Below the pieces are notes generated by a model. That model was not told where the DNA came from. It did not search any database and saw nothing but the letters and a program-made list of their open reading frames with translations. Below, in pieces: positions 6,856-14,234 of a stretch of 24,244 bases of DNA. Position numbers and translations under genes: made by a program. Origin of the DNA: Pseudomonadota bacterium (GTDB lineage Bacteria > Pseudomonadota > Gammaproteobacteria > Burkholderiales > Burkholderiaceae_C); assembly GCA_023438115.1 (NCBI GenBank), contig JAEZEB010000301.1, positions 1 through 24,244 on the forward strand, in the 5' to 3' direction. Numbering within the stretch: position 1 is the stretch's first letter; the number at the start of each line of letters is the position of its first letter.

Positions 6856-7839
6856 ATGACCCATCCCTCCCGCCGCTCGCTCCTCGCGGGCGCCTTCGCG
6901 GCCGTGGCCCTGTCAGCCACCGCCCTCCCCGCGGCCGCGCAGAACTATCCGGCGCGCCCGATCACCCTCATCGTGCCCTGGGGCGCGGGCGGCGGCACCG
7001 ATGCCACCGCGCGCATCCTGGCCAGCCTGATGGAAAAGGAACTGGGGCAGCCGGTCAACGTGGTCAACCGCACCGGCGGCAGCGGCGTGGTGGGCCACGC
7101 GGCGATCGCCTCGGCGCCGCCCGACGGCTACACCATCGGCCTGGCGACGGTGGAGATCGGCATGATGCACTGGCAGGGCCTGACGGACCTGAGCGGCGCC
7201 TCGTACACGCCCATCGGCCTCGTCAACGCCGATCCGGCCGGCATCCAGGTGCGCGCCGACGCGCCCTACAAGACGGTGCAGGACCTGCTGGCGGCGGTGA
7301 AGGCCAACCCGGGCAAGTTCAAGGCCTCCGGCACCGGCCAGGGCGGCATCTGGCACCTCGCGCTGGCGGGCCTGCTGCGCGACCAGAAGATCGATCCCGC
7401 GGCCGTGCCGTGGGTGCCGAGCAACGGCGCCGCGCCGGGCCTGCAGGACATGGTGGCCGGCGGCGTGGAGATCGCGCCGGTGTCGCTGCCCGAAGCCCGC
7501 TCGCTGATCGACGCGGGCAAGGTCAGGAGCCTGGCGATCATGAACGACAAGCCCGCTGCGCTGTATCCGAACGTGCCGACGCTCAAGGCCGCGCTCGGCA
7601 GCGACTGGACGATGGCAGCCTGGCGCGGCATCGTCGCGCCCAAGGGCATTCCCGCCGACGTGCGCGACAAGCTCGCGGGCGTGGTGCGCAAGGTGGCCAA
7701 CAGCAAGGAATACACGGACTTCATGGCCAGCCGCGGCTTCGGCGTGGTGTACGCCGGGCCGGAGGAGTTCGGCAAGTTCATGGCGAAGTCCGACGCCGAA
7801 CTGGGCGCGACGATGAAGGCCGTGGGGATCGCGAAATGA
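6856..7839 (+). CDS. Bug-family periplasmic solute-binding protein of the TTT operon (TctC-like)
   Basis: The 327-residue receptor captures the substrate for the TctA/TctB pair encoded immediately downstream. The N-terminus (HPSRRSLLAG, hydrophobic core, ALPAAAQ) is a signal peptide with a twin-arginine-like start and cleavage expected near residue 28. The mature part begins YPARPITLIVPWGAGGGTDATAR, with the family's GGTDATAR loop and the NRTGGSGVVGH segment. AAGGAG lies nine bases before the ATG, so the start is secure. It shares the family fold with the orphan Bug protein at 111-1091 but differs clearly in sequence, so the two probably bind different carboxylates. The ligand is unknown. Confidence 0.95.
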   Translation: MTHPSRRSLLAGAFAAVALSATALPAAAQNYPARPITLIVPWGAGGGTDATARILASLMEKELGQPVNVVNRTGGSGVVGHAAIASAPPDGYTIGLATVEIGMMHWQGLTDLSGASYTPIGLVNADPAGIQVRADAPYKTVQDLLAAVKANPGKFKASGTGQGGIWHLALAGLLRDQKIDPAAVPWVPSNGAAPGLQDMVAGGVEIAPVSLPEARSLIDAGKVRSLAIMNDKPAALYPNVPTLKAALGSDWTMAAWRGIVAPKGIPADVRDKLAGVVRKVANSKEYTDFMASRGFGVVYAGPEEFGKFMAKSDAELGATMKAVGIAK

Positions 7840-7858
7840 CGCAGGGGGACGGCGCGCG

Positions 7859-8332
7859 GTGAAGCTCAACGACGCGGTCTTCGGCCTCCTGCTGATGGCC
7901 CTGGGCGCGGCGGTGCTGGTCGCCGTCCAGGGCTATCCGAAGATCCCCGGGCAACCGGTGGGGCCGGCGCTGTTTCCAGGCCTCATCGCGGGGGGGCTGT
8001 GCATCGCGGGCGTGCTGCTGGTCGCGCGCGGCTGGCGGCAGCGCGCCGGGCAGCGCTGGCTGGAATGGGACGCCTGGGTGCGCTCGCCCCGGCACGTGCT
8101 CGCCTTCGCCACGGTGCTGGCCGCCGTGCTGTTCTACATCTTCGCGGCACAGGCGCTCGGCTTCCTGCTGACGGCGGCGATCGCGCTCTCCGCGTTGCTG
8201 CTGGTGCTGCGCGTGCGGCTGCTGCCGGCCCTCGCCATCGCGGTGATCGCGGCGCTGGTGGTGCACTTCGCTTTCTACAAGCTGCTGAAGGTGCCCCTGC
8301 CCTGGGGCGTGCTGCAGGGGGTGGCCTGGTGA
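7859..8332 (+). CDS. tctB: TTT small membrane subunit TctB
   Basis: This 157-residue integral membrane protein is the poorly conserved small subunit of a tripartite tricarboxylate transporter. It shows about four hydrophobic helices (near 6-24, 40-57, 80-112 possibly as two, and 118-140), fitting TctB size and topology. Translation probably starts at GTG 7859, 19 bases after the receptor stop, with a G-rich stretch upstream serving as ribosome-binding site. Its last codons overlap the tctA start (GTGA), which implies translational coupling and equal synthesis of the two membrane subunits. Position between receptor and TctA supports the call more than sequence conservation does. Confidence 0.9.
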   Translation: MKLNDAVFGLLLMALGAAVLVAVQGYPKIPGQPVGPALFPGLIAGGLCIAGVLLVARGWRQRAGQRWLEWDAWVRSPRHVLAFATVLAAVLFYIFAAQALGFLLTAAIALSALLLVLRVRLLPALAIAVIAALVVHFAFYKLLKVPLPWGVLQGVAW

Positions 8333-9831
8333 CGAGCGCCGCGGTGCTGCAGGCGTTCGCGATGGTCTTCGAGCCGGGCACGCTGCTCACCATGGTGCTC
8401 GCCGCCCTTTTCGGGCTGTTCGTCGGCGCGGTCCCGGGCCTCACCGCCACCATGGCCACCGCGCTGCTGGTGCCGGTGACCTTCTTCATGCCGCCCATCC
8501 CGGCCATCGCCTGCATGGTGAGCGCCACGGCGATGGCGATCTTCTCCGGCGACGTGCCCGGCTGCCTGCTGCGCATCCCCGGCACGCCGGCCTCGGCGGC
8601 CTACACCGACGAAGCCTTTGCCATGACGCGCAAGGGACAGGCCGAGATGGCGCTGGGCGCCAGCCTCGTCTTCTCCGCCGTCGGCGGCCTGTTCGGCACC
8701 ATCGTTCTGATCGTCGCCGCGCCCGCGCTCGCGGAGTTCGCGCTGAACTTCAGCTCCTTCGAGTATTTCTGGCTGGTGCTGCTGGGACTGACCTGCGCGG
8801 TCTTCATCACCGGCGACCAGCCGCTCAAGGGCGTGGTCACGCTGCTGCTGGGCCTGCTCGTGGCCTGCGTGGGCCTGGGCAATCCGGCCGGGCATCCCCG
8901 CTTCACGCTCGGCAACGCGGAGCTCATGGGCGGCATCGGCATGATCCCGATGATGATCGGCATGTTCGCGATCTCCGAGGTGATCCGCCATGCCGTCGAC
9001 ACCAGCCCGCCGGCGGAACTGGTGGTGGAGAAGGTGGGCAACGTGATGCGCGGCCAGTGGCAACTCGCCAGGCGCTATCCGGTGCAGGTGCTGCGCGGCA
9101 GCACGCTGGGAACCGCGGTGGGCGCGCTGCCCGGCGCCGGCGCCGACATCGCGGCCTGGATGTCGTACGCCATGAGCAGGAAGTTCTCGAAGGAGCCGCA
9201 CAAGTTCGGCACCGGGCACGTGGAAGGCATCGTCGAATCCGGCTCCGCCAACAACAGCGCGCTGGCCGGCGCGTGGATCCCCGCGCTGGTGTTCGGCATC
9301 CCCGGCGACTCGATCACCGCCATCGTGATCGGCGTGCTGTACATGAAGAACCTCAACCCGGGGCCGACGCTGTTCACGACGGACCCGCAGAACATCTACG
9401 CCGTGTTCCTGCTGTTCATCCTGGCCAACCTGATCATGATCCCGCTGGGCCTGCTGTGCATCAAGGTGGCGCGCAAGATCCTGCGTGTGCCGCGCAACAT
9501 CCTCATGCCGCTGATCCTGCTGTTCTGCATCGTCGGCACCTTCGCGATCAACAACACGGTGTTCGACGTTGCCATCATGCTGACGGCGGGCGTGGTCGCC
9601 TGGCTGCTGGAGGCGAACCGCTTCCCGATCGCACCCGCGATCCTGGGCGTGGTGCTCGGCGGGATGCTGGAGGAGAACTTCATCACCTCCATGATCAAGT
9701 CGAACGGCGAGCTCTCGGCCTTCGTCGCCCGCCCGATCGCCGCGGGGCTGGCGGTGGTGACGCTGCTGGTGTGGTTCGTGCCGCCGGTGTTGCGGATGCT
9801 GCGTGGGCGGCGGGCGGTGGCAACGGCGTGA
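8329..9831 (+). CDS. tctA: TTT large membrane subunit TctA
   Basis: The 500-residue permease is the main membrane subunit of the tripartite tricarboxylate transporter, which moves carboxylates inward using an ion gradient and a periplasmic Bug receptor. It has the family's ten to twelve hydrophobic segments. Conserved loops include GAVPGLTATMATALL near the N-terminus, the cytosolic IPGTPASAAYTDEAF, and the mid-protein GALPGAGADIAAWMSY and ESGSANNSALAG. The GTG start at 8329 overlaps the tctB stop by four bases and gives the usual TctA length of about 500. It ends the operon, and a double hairpin follows directly. Confidence 0.97.
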   Translation: MTSAAVLQAFAMVFEPGTLLTMVLAALFGLFVGAVPGLTATMATALLVPVTFFMPPIPAIACMVSATAMAIFSGDVPGCLLRIPGTPASAAYTDEAFAMTRKGQAEMALGASLVFSAVGGLFGTIVLIVAAPALAEFALNFSSFEYFWLVLLGLTCAVFITGDQPLKGVVTLLLGLLVACVGLGNPAGHPRFTLGNAELMGGIGMIPMMIGMFAISEVIRHAVDTSPPAELVVEKVGNVMRGQWQLARRYPVQVLRGSTLGTAVGALPGAGADIAAWMSYAMSRKFSKEPHKFGTGHVEGIVESGSANNSALAGAWIPALVFGIPGDSITAIVIGVLYMKNLNPGPTLFTTDPQNIYAVFLLFILANLIMIPLGLLCIKVARKILRVPRNILMPLILLFCIVGTFAINNTVFDVAIMLTAGVVAWLLEANRFPIAPAILGVVLGGMLEENFITSMIKSNGELSAFVARPIAAGLAVVTLLVWFVPPVLRMLRGRRAVATA

Positions 9832-9832
9832 C

Positions 9833-9885
9833 GTAGGGTGGGCAAGCTCGCTTGCCCACCATGGTGGGCAGCGAAGCTGCCCACC
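9833..9885. repeat. GTAG-headed double hairpin (REP-like) after tctA
   Basis: GTAG at 9833-9836 is followed by two neighbouring hairpins: 9837-9847 with 9850-9860 (11-bp arms) and 9863-9872 with 9876-9885 (10-bp arms, GAA loop). Both stems begin GGTGGGCA, so the right arm of the first can also pair with the left arm of the second. The element lies between the tctA stop and the convergent dehydrogenase stop. The GTAG head and hairpin fit the REP class of elements mobilised by RAYT (TnpA-REP) enzymes. It may also end transcripts from both sides. Confidence 0.8.
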
Positions 9886-9892
9886 CAAACGG

Positions 9893-10954
9893 TCAAAGGG
9901 CGGCCGGCATCGGCACCTTCAGCTTCTCCGCCCAGGGCTGCAGCGCCTCCAGCACGCCCGGGTGCAGCTCCACGCCTTCGCGGCGCTGCCGCTCCATCAG
10001 CGCAAATCCCTTCTCGCCGGGCAGCCGCACGGGCCGGCCCGGCTGCGCGGGACGCGAGGCGTGGCACTGGCGCGCGACCTCGTCCATCTGCCGCACGAAA
10101 TCCTGCGTGCCGGCGAAAGCCGCCGGATCGAGGATCTGCAGGAACACCGTCGCACCCCAGCCCTGCTTGGTGTCCGCGCGGCCGAAGCCGGCGAGGCCGC
10201 CGGTGAGTGCCTCCACCATCAGCGACAGGCCGTAGCCCTTGTGGCCGGAATCGAGTCCACCCAGCGGGAGGATCGTTCCCTTCGGCTCCGCGAAGAGCAC
10301 CGCCGGATCATCCGAAGGCCGGCCCTCGCCGTCGATCAGCCACTGCGCGGGCAGCCGCCCGCCTTCCTGGTGCAGCCGGCCCGTGAGGCCGTTGGTGGTG
10401 GCCGACGTGGAGATGTCGGTGACGATGGGCGTGCCGCCGGTGGGAATGCCGGCGGACACCGGATTGGGCGTGAACACCGCATCGAGCCCGCCGAAGGGCG
10501 CGACGCTGGCGGAGTTCGCATCCGAGGAGGCGAGGATCATCATCAGCCCCTGCTGCGTCGCGCGCCGGTGGAAGGCCGCGAGGCAGGCGATGTGGTGGCT
10601 CTGGCGGATCACCACCGTGCCGGTGCCGCAGCGGCGCGCCATGGCGGTGGCCGCCTCCATCGCCTGCAGCACGAGCCACGGACCCGGCAGGCGCCGTCCA
10701 TGCCAGGTGAGCGCGGCGGGGGCCTCGTGGATCACCTCCGGGCCGCCCTCCACGCACATCGAACCGGACTCGACCTCGCGCAGGTAGGCGGGCAGCAACT
10801 GCAAGCCGTGCGTGGTGTGGCCGAGGAGGTCCCCCTCGCCCAGGATGTCCGCGACGGCCTGCGCCTTGTCGCCGGGCATGCCGGCCGCGACGAGCAGCTC
10901 GCGGGCGAAGGTGTTCAGGGCTTGCGCGTCGTGGCGGGGCGGCGTCTTCGTCAT
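9893..10954 (-). CDS. Ldh/Mdh type-2 family NAD(P)-dependent oxidoreductase
   Basis: The 353-residue enzyme is in the malate/L-lactate/sulfolactate dehydrogenase superfamily (ComC, YbiC, DpkA relatives), which oxidises 2-hydroxyacids or reduces the keto or imino counterparts with NAD(P). Family marks in order: GHTTHGLQLLP (H49 in the catalytic-histidine position), IRQSHHIA (120-121), SSDANSASVAPFGG, PNPVSAGIPT, and the C-terminal signature GHKGYGLSLMVEALTGGLAG (238-256). Length is normal. The start at 10954 (MTKTPPRHD) lacks a good ribosome-binding site. It lies 44 bases downstream of the MBL-fold gene on the same strand and converges on tctA. A substrate link to the TTT system is plausible but unproven. 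Confidence 0.93.
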   Translation of the reverse strand: MTKTPPRHDAQALNTFARELLVAAGMPGDKAQAVADILGEGDLLGHTTHGLQLLPAYLREVESGSMCVEGGPEVIHEAPAALTWHGRRLPGPWLVLQAMEAATAMARRCGTGTVVIRQSHHIACLAAFHRRATQQGLMMILASSDANSASVAPFGGLDAVFTPNPVSAGIPTGGTPIVTDISTSATTNGLTGRLHQEGGRLPAQWLIDGEGRPSDDPAVLFAEPKGTILPLGGLDSGHKGYGLSLMVEALTGGLAGFGRADTKQGWGATVFLQILDPAAFAGTQDFVRQMDEVARQCHASRPAQPGRPVRLPGEKGFALMERQRREGVELHPGVLEALQPWAEKLKVPMPAAL

Positions 10955-10998
10955 GGGCGGCGGCGGGGAAGTGCTGCCGCAGTCTAGCCCGCCCCGGC

Positions 10999-11871
10999 TC
11001 AGGCGGCCACGGTGCGTGCCCCGACGGGCGTTCCCATGCGTCGGCCGCTCAGCTGCTCGTACTCCAGCGGGTCGTGCGAGCAGAACAGCTGGACGTCGCC
11101 CGCGTGCCGGTGGCGCAGCTCGCGCAGCCGCTGCTGGTTGGCCAGGCGCGAGGCACGGTCCTTCTCCATCATCGCCTGGTACATGCGCAGGCCGGGCGTG
11201 CACCAGGGACGCTCCGGGTCCATCTCGCGGTGGAAGAAGTACGCGTCGCCCGTCAGCAGCAGCCAGCGCCCGCCGTCCTGCACGGCGACGCCCGCGTGGC
11301 CATGCGTGTGGCCCGGCAAGGGAACCAGCAGGATCTCCGGCGGCAGGCCCGCGAGCTGGCGAACCGCGCGAAAGCCGTACCAATCCTCGCCCGCGGGGTC
11401 CGGATAGACCATCCAGTTCGGCTTCGTTCCCCACTGCTGCGGCCGGAACCGCTGGCGGTCGAGCCAGGTCTTCTGCAGCAGCGCGTAGTCACGCTCCTGC
11501 TGCATCATGTGCACGCGCGCATGAGGGAAGTCGTCCAGGCCGCCCGCGTGGTCGAAGTCGAGGTGCGTCAGCACGATGTGCCGCACGTCGAAGGCGCGGT
11601 AGCCCAGGCGCTCCAGTTGCCGCAGCGCCGTCATCTCCTCGCGGAACTCCGGGCTCAGCAGGGTGAGGAAGAACCGGCTCAGGCGCGAGGGCGGATCGGC
11701 CACGTCGCGCAGGCCGAAGCCGGTGTCCACCAGCACCAGGCCGTCGGAGGTTTCGATGGCCAGGCAGTGGCAGCACAGCCTGGCGCGGGTGAGCACGCCG
11801 GGCGTGCCGTCGTCCATGAGATGGCCGCCCAGCGGACAGCTCGAGATGCAGTTGAGGTGGTGGATGCGCAT
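10999..11871 (-). CDS. MBL-fold metallo-hydrolase (lactonase-like)
   Basis: The 290-residue protein has the metallo-beta-lactamase fold, with metal-binding motifs in canonical order: THLDFDHAGG (H103, D105, D107, H108; an HxDxDH variant of HxHxDH), PGHTHGH (H188), LTGDAYFF (D209) and FCSHDPLE (H266). The layout, including an opening LVLVDTGFG strand, resembles N-acyl-homoserine-lactonase-like enzymes and other small-ester hydrolases. The true substrate cannot be assigned. GGAAG lies shortly before the ATG at 11871. It is divergent from the cardiolipin synthase gene and probably forms a two-gene transcript with the Ldh-type dehydrogenase. An N-terminal cluster of cysteines and histidines (C8, C12, C33, C34, C36, with H17 and H35) is unusual. 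Confidence 0.92.
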   Translation of the reverse strand: MRIHHLNCISSCPLGGHLMDDGTPGVLTRARLCCHCLAIETSDGLVLVDTGFGLRDVADPPSRLSRFFLTLLSPEFREEMTALRQLERLGYRAFDVRHIVLTHLDFDHAGGLDDFPHARVHMMQQERDYALLQKTWLDRQRFRPQQWGTKPNWMVYPDPAGEDWYGFRAVRQLAGLPPEILLVPLPGHTHGHAGVAVQDGGRWLLLTGDAYFFHREMDPERPWCTPGLRMYQAMMEKDRASRLANQQRLRELRHRHAGDVQLFCSHDPLEYEQLSGRRMGTPVGARTVAA

Positions 11872-12042
11872 GCGTCTTCCGGAGAGCTTCGGCCCAATGT
11901 AGGCAGGCTCCGTGCGGCATCGGCGTCACGCCCGCCGCCCCGCCTTGACGGACTGGGACTGCGCCGGGCTGAGCGATCGGCGTACCTCAGCCTTGGCGCG
12001 GATGGGCCACCATCGCGGTCTTGCCCACGAAAAAGGAGACCC

Positions 12043-13305
12043 ATGGAGTCGTCCCTCTGGCTCTGGTTGTCGCTGGCGCTCGTCGTCGTGCTGGTGGTCG
12101 TGATCTGGTCCATCCGCCGCCACCGCAGCCCCGTGCTGCAGGTGGAAGCCGATTGCGGCATCGACCAGCTGATGCCCTCGCTCTCCGGGCTGACGCTGGG
12201 CACTTCCGTCGAAGGGAACTCGGTGGAGATCCTCGAGAACGGCGGCTTCTACGACGTGCTCATCGCGCGCATCCAGGCCGCCGAGCGCACGGTGCACTTC
12301 GAGACCTTCCTGTGGAAGCCGGGCGAGCTGGGCACGCGCCTGTCGCGCGCCTTCATCGAGCGCGCGAACGCAGGCGTGACGGTGCGCGTCCTGCTCGATG
12401 CGCAGGGCTCGCGCCGCATCGAGAACGACACCGTGGAGCGCATGCGCGAAGCGGGCTGCAAGGTGAAGTTCTTCCACCGCCGCTCCATCTACACCATCGG
12501 CGTGCTCAACGACCGCGACCACCGCAAGATCTGCGTGATCGACGGCCGCGAGGCCTTCGTCGGCGGGCACTGCATCACCGACGAGTGGCTGGGCGATGCC
12601 GAGGACCACGAGCACTGGTCGGACGTGAGCCTGTGGGTGCACGGGCCCATCGTGCACAGCATCCAGGGCGCCTTCAGCGAGAACTGGGCCGGCAGCACCG
12701 GCGAGCTGTTCGTGGGCGATGCGGTCTTCCCCGTGCTGCACAAGGCGGGCGACATTCCCATCCACGCGGCCTTCGTGAAGCCGGAGAACTCCGCCCCCGC
12801 GGTGAAGATCCTGCACCACACGGCGCTGTGCCTCGCGCGCGAGCGCATCTGGATCCAGAACCCCTACTTCATCCCCAAGCGCGAGGCGCTCGACGCCATG
12901 GCCGCAGCCGTCAAGCGCGGCGTCGACGTGCGCGTGCTGATGCCCGCCACCAGCGGCTCCGACGCGCCCATGGTGCAGCACGCGGGCCACTACCACTTCC
13001 AGCAGATGCTGTCCTCGGGCGTGCGCCTCTTCGAGTACCCGCACACCCTGCTGCACCAGAAGGTGATGACGGTGGACCGCTGCTGGAGCGCCGTGGGTTC
13101 GACCAACTTCGACGACCGCTCCTTCGACACCAACGACGAGATCACGCTGGGCATCCTGGACCGCGGCGTCGCCGAGCGCCTGGACGCCATTTTCGAGAAG
13201 TACGTGCAGCGCGCCAACGAGGTGAAGCTGGAGGAGTGGAACCGGCGCGGGTGGTTGCACAAGCTGCAGGACAAGGCGGCTTATCTGCTGAACGACGTGC
13301 TGTAG
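12043..13305 (+). CDS. cls: phospholipase D-like cardiolipin synthase
   Basis: This 420-residue membrane-anchored enzyme probably condenses phosphatidylglycerol, or phosphatidyl donors, into cardiolipin. One N-terminal transmembrane helix (about 5-23) is followed by two PLD domains. The first HKD motif is HRKICVID (H160, K162, D167) with FVGG after it. The second is HQKVMTVD (H338, K340, D345) with GSTNFDDRS after it. Both are complete, so it should be active. AAGGAG lies eight bases before the ATG, fixing the start. A single anchor and 420 residues are nearer to ClsB/ClsC-like or short Cls forms than to ClsA with two anchors. The alpha/beta hydrolase gene follows after 35 bases. Confidence 0.94.
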   Translation: MESSLWLWLSLALVVVLVVVIWSIRRHRSPVLQVEADCGIDQLMPSLSGLTLGTSVEGNSVEILENGGFYDVLIARIQAAERTVHFETFLWKPGELGTRLSRAFIERANAGVTVRVLLDAQGSRRIENDTVERMREAGCKVKFFHRRSIYTIGVLNDRDHRKICVIDGREAFVGGHCITDEWLGDAEDHEHWSDVSLWVHGPIVHSIQGAFSENWAGSTGELFVGDAVFPVLHKAGDIPIHAAFVKPENSAPAVKILHHTALCLARERIWIQNPYFIPKREALDAMAAAVKRGVDVRVLMPATSGSDAPMVQHAGHYHFQQMLSSGVRLFEYPHTLLHQKVMTVDRCWSAVGSTNFDDRSFDTNDEITLGILDRGVAERLDAIFEKYVQRANEVKLEEWNRRGWLHKLQDKAAYLLNDVL

Positions 13306-13327
13306 GCCGCCCCGGTGGACCAGCGGG

Positions 13328-13333
13328 CAGAAT
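13328..13333 (+). promoter_or_regulatory. candidate -10 hexamer of the alpha/beta hydrolase gene
   Basis: CAGAAT ends 7 bases before the ATG at 13341, and no Shine-Dalgarno sequence is present. It lies in the 35-base gap after cls, so the hydrolase may be transcribed independently. Confidence 0.3.
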
Positions 13334-13340
13334 CGCGGGA

Positions 13341-14198
13341 ATGCAGTCCCCGCCCCTCCCCCTTGCCTCCGACCTCCCTCCCGAAGCCCTGCGCATCGAA
13401 GCGCTCGCCACCCGCCTTGCGACGCCCTGCGGCGACGACGAGGTCGTGTGGCACGCCTGGGGCGAAGGCGAACCCCTGGTGCTGCTGCACGGCGGCAGCG
13501 GCAGCTGGACGCACTGGATCCGCAACGTGGAAGCGCTGGCGGCCACCGGCCGGCGCGTGCTCGTGCCGGACCTGCCCGGCTTCGGCGACTCCGCGCGGCC
13601 GCCGGACGGGCAGGATGCGGACGCCGTTGCGCCGGCCGTCGCCGCGGGGATGCGCGAACTCCTCGGCGACACGCCGTTGGACGTCGTGGGCTTCTCCTTC
13701 GGCGGCCTGTGCGGCGCGCTGATGGCCATCGCCTTCCCGCGGCAGGTGCGGCGCCTGGTGCTGGTGGGCGCGCCCGGCTTCGGCCTGCGCAGCCAGCGCC
13801 TGCCCCTGACCTCCTGGCGCCAGCAGGAGACGGAGGAAGGGCGGCGCGCGGCGCACCGCGCCAACCTCGCCACGCTGATGCTGCACGACGACGCGGCCAT
13901 CGACGGACTCGCCGTCTCGCTGCAGGCCGCCAACGTGCCGCGCGACCGCATGCACAGGCGCAAGCTCGCCCTGACGGACGTGCTGCTGCAGAAGCTGCCG
14001 GAGATCCGCTGTCCGCTGGATGCGATCTACGGCGAGGAGGACGCGCTGTACCGCGGCATGCTGCCGCAGCTGAAGGCCTGCCTGGACACCGCGCCGACGC
14101 TGGAGGAACTCGTGTTCATTCCCGGCGCGGGGCACTGGGTGCAGTACGAGGCGCCGGAGGCGTTCGACCGCGAGCTGCTGCGACTGCTTCGGCGCTGA
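13341..14198 (+). CDS. alpha/beta-fold hydrolase
   Basis: The 285-residue protein has a complete alpha/beta hydrolase core: oxyanion-hole HGGSGSW (about 50-56), DLPGFGDS, nucleophile elbow GFSFGG (S119), acid D234 in YGEEDAL, and histidine H265 in PGAGHWVQYE. The pattern is typical of C-C bond hydrolases, esterases and haloperoxidase-like enzymes of the MhpC/BphD type. The sequence does not say which ester or diketone is cleaved. No signal peptide is seen, so it should be cytosolic. The start MQSPPLPLAS (13341) has no Shine-Dalgarno sequence. Its stop is only six bases from the convergent amidase stop. Confidence 0.93.
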   Translation: MQSPPLPLASDLPPEALRIEALATRLATPCGDDEVVWHAWGEGEPLVLLHGGSGSWTHWIRNVEALAATGRRVLVPDLPGFGDSARPPDGQDADAVAPAVAAGMRELLGDTPLDVVGFSFGGLCGALMAIAFPRQVRRLVLVGAPGFGLRSQRLPLTSWRQQETEEGRRAAHRANLATLMLHDDAAIDGLAVSLQAANVPRDRMHRRKLALTDVLLQKLPEIRCPLDAIYGEEDALYRGMLPQLKACLDTAPTLEELVFIPGAGHWVQYEAPEAFDRELLRLLRR

Positions 14199-14200
14199 CT

Positions 14201-14234
14201 GCCCTCACCCCAACCCTCTCCCAAAGGGAGAGGG
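14201..14234. repeat. CCCTCACCCCAA-type hairpin repeat overlapping the amidase 3' end
   Basis: CCCTCACCCCAA is followed by a perfect 9-bp hairpin: CCCTCTCCC at 14214-14222, loop AAA, GGGAGAGGG at 14226-14234. This resembles a dispersed repeat familiar from many proteobacterial genomes. It lies at the convergent end of the hydrolase and amidase genes, and its minus strand encodes the amidase's last residues and stop codon. Confidence 0.8.

Noticed and set aside
11945..11950. TTGACG as a -35 box upstream of cls
   Set aside because: No acceptable -10 hexamer lies 16-18 bases downstream, so it is unsupported as a sigma-70 promoter.
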